The notes beneath the pieces were generated by a model that made no database searches, was not told the origin of the DNA, and saw only the letters and a program-made list of their open reading frames with translations. The position numbers and the translations under genes are program-made. Source: Mesorhizobium sp. B1-1-8 (GTDB taxonomy: Bacteria; Pseudomonadota; Alphaproteobacteria; Rhizobiales; Rhizobiaceae). From it: 64,000 nucleotides of DNA. Positions 60,624-64,000 of this stretch are shown piece after piece. Every line of letters starts with the position of its first letter. Positions within the stretch are counted from its first letter, which is position 1. Location: contig NZ_CP083957.1 in assembly GCF_006442795.2 (NCBI RefSeq), positions 430,405 to 494,404 on the forward strand, read 5' to 3'.

Positions 60624-60980
60624 CTACTTCTGGAGCAAGCCTCTGACCTCGGAGGCGAACTCTCCTAGGCTTGCGCTGATCAAGGCCGTCTCGCGCGAGC
60701 TGAAGCCCGTTCCCATTCCGATTGAAAGCGACAGCAGATAGAGCACTTTGTTCCTGGCCTCATTGGCGTCGGCTGGTTGCGATCGAACGAACAAACGCCA
60801 TGCCAGCCGCTCGGCCAGCACCGCCGCTCCCATCGCAGGAACCATCAAGAGGGCGCTCGCCGGGCTGCGCTGTTGATATGTGCTTGAAAGTTTCGCGGAA
60901 AGCCGTTGCCAGCTTCTGTGCCGCTCGATGATCCTGTCGAGGGTGGTCGGCGTGACGTGTGGCCGCTGGCTGTCGTCCAT
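60624..60980 (-). CDS. Hypothetical protein downstream of luxI
   Basis: A 118-residue protein: RPHVTPTTLDRIIERHRSWQ, then a moderately hydrophobic helix (ASALLMVPAMGAAVLAERLA) and SLSIGMGTGFSSRETALISA. It starts 14 bases after the luxI stop, so it is probably co-transcribed and quorum-controlled. No family was recognised. It may be a membrane-associated accessory protein. Confidence 0.6.
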   Translation of the reverse strand: MDDSQRPHVTPTTLDRIIERHRSWQRLSAKLSSTYQQRSPASALLMVPAMGAAVLAERLAWRLFVRSQPADANEARNKVLYLLSLSIGMGTGFSSRETALISASLGEFASEVRGLLQK

Positions 60981-60994
60981 GGCCCAACGGGCAC

Positions 60995-61627
60995 CTAGTC
61001 CTGAGCGAAATGCGGGGCGGCGGTGCCAAGCACAGTGTCCGCGATCTCATAGGCGTCTCGGGTTGCCCGCAGAGCTGAAGCACTGATATCGAGCATCAGG
61101 CCCACAAGGGACGTCCCGTCATGGGGCAGCGGCATGCCCAGGCGCCTGGGATTCCAGCCGATCGACTGGAAACGGCGCTGCCAGTAATCCTCGCACACGA
61201 CCGTAACATGCCGGATCCCGCGCAGCAGGCCGTATTCCTGGACGGCGCAGTAAAGGACGCCGGCGGCTCGGCAAGGTCGCCCGGCCTCGCGTAATGCGCG
61301 CACGACGAAAAAGCGCGTCCATTCGAAAGTATCGTCCCGTCGCGGAACAGCTCCGTCCGCCAACCCCGGAAAAACCTCGCTCATCAGATGCGGTCGCACG
61401 GTCGAAATCAGACGCGAGCCTGCGACCACGCCGAGATGCGGATCGATTCCGATAAGATAGACTGCCTCGCAGGTGTCGAAAGCGTCCACTTCCTTGCCGT
61501 CAGCGCGCCTCAGCTCGTGCCAGCCGCGCTCGCCGACATAGATGTCGTGGCGCAAGCGAAAATACGTGTCGAGATAGCCCTCGTAGGCGAGCCGGTTGGC
61601 CTTATCGACCACATGGACCTGAAACAT
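60995..61627 (-). CDS. luxI: Acyl-homoserine-lactone synthase (LuxI family)
   Basis: A 210-residue protein. The N-terminal conserved residues Arg24, Trp36, Asp48 and Asp51 (YFRLRHDIYVGERGWHEL, EVDAFD) and SRLISTVRPHLMSEVFPGL match the LuxI active site. The C-terminal part sets acyl-chain choice (GVLYCAVQEYGLLRGIRHVT, VVCEDYWQRRFQSIGW). It makes an N-acyl-homoserine lactone from SAM and acyl-ACP. It lies 73 bases after the luxR-type gene in the same direction. Confidence 0.93.
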   Translation of the reverse strand: MFQVHVVDKANRLAYEGYLDTYFRLRHDIYVGERGWHELRRADGKEVDAFDTCEAVYLIGIDPHLGVVAGSRLISTVRPHLMSEVFPGLADGAVPRRDDTFEWTRFFVVRALREAGRPCRAAGVLYCAVQEYGLLRGIRHVTVVCEDYWQRRFQSIGWNPRRLGMPLPHDGTSLVGLMLDISASALRATRDAYEIADTVLGTAAPHFAQD

Positions 61628-61700
61628 GGCGCGCGTTCCTCACACAGCGCGCATCTGGCCACGTGTTGCAAAGGACGCCATACCCAGATCCGGGGATGGA

Positions 61701-62450
61701 TCAAAGCTCGATCTCGTGCCGTCGTAACGCCTCGACGATTGCGTGGGCGATGTTGGCCGCGTCCAGCTTCTGCCTCACGTTGCGCAAATGCGTGCTGGCC
61801 GTGCTCTCCGAAATGCCAAGAATCCTGGAGGCCTCCCACGCGGTTTTGCCTGCGGCGATCCATTGCAGGATTTCCCGCTCCCTGTCCGACAGTCTCTGAT
61901 GCTGCGGGCGCCGCTTTTTGGTGAGCAGCCGCAGGGCCGCCGCGTGTGCGTGGCGGGCCAGCGCATGAACACTGCAGCGCGCCTCCGGCGCGAGGTCGAT
62001 CGTGGCGCCGGCAACTGAAACTGCGGCCGGCTTGCCAAATGGAACCTGGATTGGAATGCACACCCCGTCACGCAGGCCAAATTCCTCGGCCTCATCCATC
62101 ACCCGCCGCTGCTGGTCGCTGATCAGGGTGCGCCGCACGTCACTCCAGACGAAGGGGCCGATGGCCGTGCGGCACAATGCTGCGCAAGGATCATGACGGT
62201 AGTGCCTCTCGGCCATGTAATGGCGGTGCCACTCCGCCGGCCAGCCATTGAGCAGGATGTGTTCGGAAAGCGAACCGGTCTCCTGATGCGGCAGTTCAGT
62301 GATCAGGCAGGCTTCGTATCCGTATCCTTCGATCCTGCTGCGCAGTTGCTCCATGATATCACGTACGCTGACGGATTTATCGATCTGGGACGCTGCTTCG
62401 AATATGCGTTCAATACTGCGCCGCGAAACGGTTCCCGAAAGAGTATGCAT
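61701..62450 (-). CDS. luxR: LuxR-family quorum-sensing regulator
   Basis: A 249-residue protein with an autoinducer-binding domain (residues about 25-170). Trp/Tyr/Asp positions are seen in NGWPAEWHRHYMAERHYRHD. The C-terminal LuxR helix-turn-helix is LSDREREILQWIAAGKTAWE and ASRILGISESTASTHLRNVR. It should sense the product of the adjacent luxI. ATG 62450 is preferred over an upstream frame to 62510. I could not find a convincing lux box in the 73 bases before luxI. Confidence 0.9.
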   Translation of the reverse strand: MHTLSGTVSRRSIERIFEAASQIDKSVSVRDIMEQLRSRIEGYGYEACLITELPHQETGSLSEHILLNGWPAEWHRHYMAERHYRHDPCAALCRTAIGPFVWSDVRRTLISDQQRRVMDEAEEFGLRDGVCIPIQVPFGKPAAVSVAGATIDLAPEARCSVHALARHAHAAALRLLTKKRRPQHQRLSDREREILQWIAAGKTAWEASRILGISESTASTHLRNVRQKLDAANIAHAIVEALRRHEIEL

Positions 62451-62530
62451 TAGCAGTCTCTCACACGATGGGCTTTCCGGAAAGCTTAGCCACCTAAAAC
62501 CTGAAAGCAACGGTCATGGATACGTTTGAC

Positions 62531-62540
62531 CACTATAGTA
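62531..62540. promoter_or_regulatory. Putative operator CACTATAGTA
   Basis: A near-palindrome 38 bases before the first XRE gene, matching 9 of 10 bases of the perfect palindrome at 63121. It also lies 81 bases upstream of luxR. Confidence 0.5.
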
Positions 62541-62577
62541 GGTGGCACTAAAGGGTGCGCTCTGACTGCCTCGCCGC

Positions 62578-62793
62578 ATGAGGCTGAGGTTCATATTTGC
62601 TCGCAATTTGAGGTTGCTTCGCCAGAGTGCCAACCTGTCTCAGGAACAACTTGCGGACCTGGCCGGGCTTGACCGCAATTATATCGGCAAGCTCGAACGC
62701 GAGGAAAGCTCGCCCACGCTCGACACCGTCGAGATGCTGGCGCTGGCACTGCAGGTGGAGGTGGAAGTTTTGATCGGTCGCAGCAGACCCTGA
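62578..62793 (+). CDS. Small XRE-family regulator
   Basis: A 71-residue protein that is almost only a helix-turn-helix: RNLRLLRQSANLSQEQLADL and AGLDRNYIGKLEREESSPTL, DTVEMLALALQVEVEVLIG. There is no ligand domain. It diverges from luxR and converges with the second XRE gene. It is likely a repressor, possibly of itself and luxR through the CACTATAGTA site. Confidence 0.85.
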   Translation: MRLRFIFARNLRLLRQSANLSQEQLADLAGLDRNYIGKLEREESSPTLDTVEMLALALQVEVEVLIGRSRP

Positions 62794-62824
62794 GCCAAGA
62801 TCCCCGGTTCTTGGGCCGAAACCC

Positions 62825-63082
62825 TCAACCGGGCGTTCCCCGCCGCCTGCGGCGGCCCGCAGCACTGGCGGTTTGCGCTGCCCTGATGAGATCCTCGACG
62901 CCGACATTCAAGGCGTTGGCGAGCTTGGCAAGGGACAGCAAAGTGGGGTTGCGGTGGCCAGCCTCAAGGCCGGACAAATAGGCGCGCGTGAAGCCCGACC
63001 GAAACGACAGCTCCTCCTGGGAGAGTGCCTGCTCCCGGCGAATGCGTTGAACGTTGAGGCCGACAACCGTGCGTAGGTCCAT
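62825..63082 (-). CDS. Second small XRE-family regulator
   Basis: An 85-residue protein, MDLRTVVGLNVQRIRREQAL, SQEELSFRSGFTRAYLSGLE, AGHRNPTLLSLAKLANALNV, with a basic Arg/Gly tail. GTG 63106 would add eight residues. A paralogue of the first XRE protein in layout, encoded convergently 31 bases away. The palindrome at 63121 lies just upstream. Confidence 0.85.
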   Translation of the reverse strand: MDLRTVVGLNVQRIRREQALSQEELSFRSGFTRAYLSGLEAGHRNPTLLSLAKLANALNVGVEDLIRAAQTASAAGRRRRRGTPG

Positions 63083-63120
63083 GAGGACACGGTCGCCGCA
63101 ACGCACACTCTAGAACGACA

Positions 63121-63130
63121 CACTATAGTG
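63121..63130. promoter_or_regulatory. Putative operator CACTATAGTG (perfect palindrome)
   Basis: A 10-base perfect palindrome, 38 bases upstream of the second XRE start. It shares CACTATAGT with the site before the first XRE gene. Confidence 0.5.
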
Positions 63131-63170
63131 AACATTCCTCGTTGACAGCCGCCGCTAAAGCTGGTTTCAA

Positions 63171-63205
63171 TACCGAAATAAGGAACAGCATTCCGATATA
63201 AGGAA
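63171..63205. promoter_or_regulatory. Tandem operator-like repeats before the IclR gene
   Basis: Two 15-base near-copies, TACCGAAATAAGGAA (63171) and TTCCGATATAAGGAA (63191), lie 20 bases apart. The second is an imperfect palindrome (TTCC-N7-GGAA). Ten bases after them comes the GTG of the IclR gene, so self-repression is likely. Confidence 0.6.
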
Positions 63206-63213
63206 CGAACCCC

Positions 63214-64000
63214 GTGACGGGTAATCTCTCGCTTGAGCGCGGGCTTGCGGTATTGGGCGTTTTGAAGGAAGCGGCAGATGCCGTCGGCGTGCGCGAGCTT
63301 GCCCGCCGCCTCGAACAGAGCGCGCCAGCCGTTCAACGCATTCTCAATACCCTGACCGAGCACGGCTATGTGGAACAGGCCTTTGATTCGCGACGCTATC
63401 GGCTTGGCGCTTCTGTCCTGGCACTCGCGCGGCACATGCTCAGCAAGGATCGTCTCATCGCAGCGGCCGAGCCAGAATTGCAGGCGCTTGCTGCAGAGGG
63501 TTGTTTCAACGCCTTTCTAGGCGTCAGGCGGGGCGATCAGGGCATCTATCTCCTGACCGTCCAGAGCCGGAGCCCTGTGGTCATACGCTCCTCTCCCGGC
63601 GAGACGTTTCCTCTTCATTCCACCGCGCTCGGCAAGGCCTTCCTTATGGAGTCCAGTCGCGAGACCATCATGGCGATCATTGGCGAAGGTCCGCTTGGGC
63701 GGCTGACGGAGCGGACCATCACCGACCCGGAGAAGCTTATCGTCCAGATCATGTCCGCAAGGACCATCGGGTACGCAACGTCGATCGACGAGAACTTCGT
63801 CGGCCTGATCGCCGTCGGGGCACCGGTTCGCGATGCGTCGGGCGCCATCCTGGGCGGCATCAGCGTGGCCTATCCCCGTTCCGTCGGACCGCATGTGGCG
63901 ATCGCCCAGGTCGGCGAAGCGGTATTGGGCGCAGCATTGCGCATCTCCGCCGCGCTCGGCTTCGAGCGGGCGGCTGAGACTGAGCAACGGGGGGCGCGCT
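63214..64000 (+). CDS. IclR-family transcriptional regulator (3' end cut off)
   Basis: The frame from GTG 63214 is open to the window end (262 codons). The winged helix is residues about 5-70: LERGLAVLGVLKEAADAVGV, RELARRLEQSAPAVQRILNT. The IclR effector domain follows: FPLHSTALGKAFLMESSRET, GYATSIDENFVGLIAVGAPV. Most of the protein is present, since the family is about 250-270 residues. The start fits the operator-like repeats immediately upstream. Target genes are probably beyond the window. Confidence 0.88.
   Translation, partial: MTGNLSLERGLAVLGVLKEAADAVGVRELARRLEQSAPAVQRILNTLTEHGYVEQAFDSRRYRLGASVLALARHMLSKDRLIAAAEPELQALAAEGCFNAFLGVRRGDQGIYLLTVQSRSPVVIRSSPGETFPLHSTALGKAFLMESSRETIMAIIGEGPLGRLTERTITDPEKLIVQIMSARTIGYATSIDENFVGLIAVGAPVRDASGAILGGISVAYPRSVGPHVAIAQVGEAVLGAALRISAALGFERAAETEQRGAR

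Noticed and set aside
61628..61700. A lux box before luxI
   Set aside because: CACGTG and CCAGATCCGG are present but no 18-20 base dyad of lux-box form could be made.
1..64000. tRNA, rRNA, CRISPR arrays, prophage or conjugation genes
   Set aside because: None seen. The holin-like gene at 25210 is a YqjE-type stress gene, not phage.

Overview
The window looks like chromosome from a rhizobial alphaproteobacterium, most probably Mesorhizobium or a close relative. The evidence is the high G+C, a DUF768 gene, an ExoX-type exopolysaccharide repressor, a MucR homologue without zinc ligands, many rhizobial small stress proteins, and tightly overlapping ATGA gene starts. This is judged by eye from protein sequence; no searches were run. 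No tRNA, rRNA or CRISPR array was seen.

Layout. 1-3.3 kb: copper genes copC and copD between decayed genes (a frameshifted DUF2946-like gene, a PepSY remnant, an etfA remnant). 3.3-10.4 kb: regulators (GlxA-type AraC, GntR/FCD, Crp/Fnr), IS3 and IS1 remnants, a ligD remnant and small stress genes. 10.6-19.9 kb: one overlapping operon encoding a GlcG/HbpS-type haem-binding protein, a lanthanide-type PQQ alcohol dehydrogenase, its MxaJ/XoxJ-like partner, a cytochrome c, a complete caa3-type oxidase (coxB, coxA, coxC, ctaG) and a second cytochrome c. 19.9-23.6 kb: a convergent ABC operon of the PQQ-alcohol-oxidation type (substrate-binding protein, beta-propeller, ATPase, permease). 23.8-31.1 kb: general-stress genes (two DUF892 ferritin-like proteins, DUF3618, holin-like, DUF768, PRC-like proteins, an NRAMP-like transporter, a ClpP/DUF4142 chimera, an iron permease). 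31.5-35.0 kb: pqqABCDE, which makes the cofactor for the dehydrogenase. 36.5-44.6 kb: an amide operon with an AmiC sensor, AmiR antiterminator, Dpp-type ABC transporter and acetamidase/formamidase. 45-57.8 kb: an accessory stretch with MucR, remnants, an IS630 copy, DUF3606-like genes, a lone SIR2 protein, an AI-2E-family transporter and CsbD. 58-64 kb: an HWE histidine kinase, a LuxI/LuxR quorum-sensing pair, two small XRE regulators and an IclR regulator cut by the window end.

How it fits together. The pqq genes, the PQQ dehydrogenase, its cytochromes and the caa3 oxidase form a self-contained periplasmic alcohol-to-oxygen electron chain. A second theme is regulatory: I found 15 copies of GGAAC-N16/17-NGTT, the promoter form used by the alphaproteobacterial general-stress sigma factor EcfG. 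Nearly all lie just upstream of small stress genes, and others precede the SIR2 gene, the Crp regulator, pqqA and the PQQ operons. This suggests that much of the accessory content belongs to one stress regulon.
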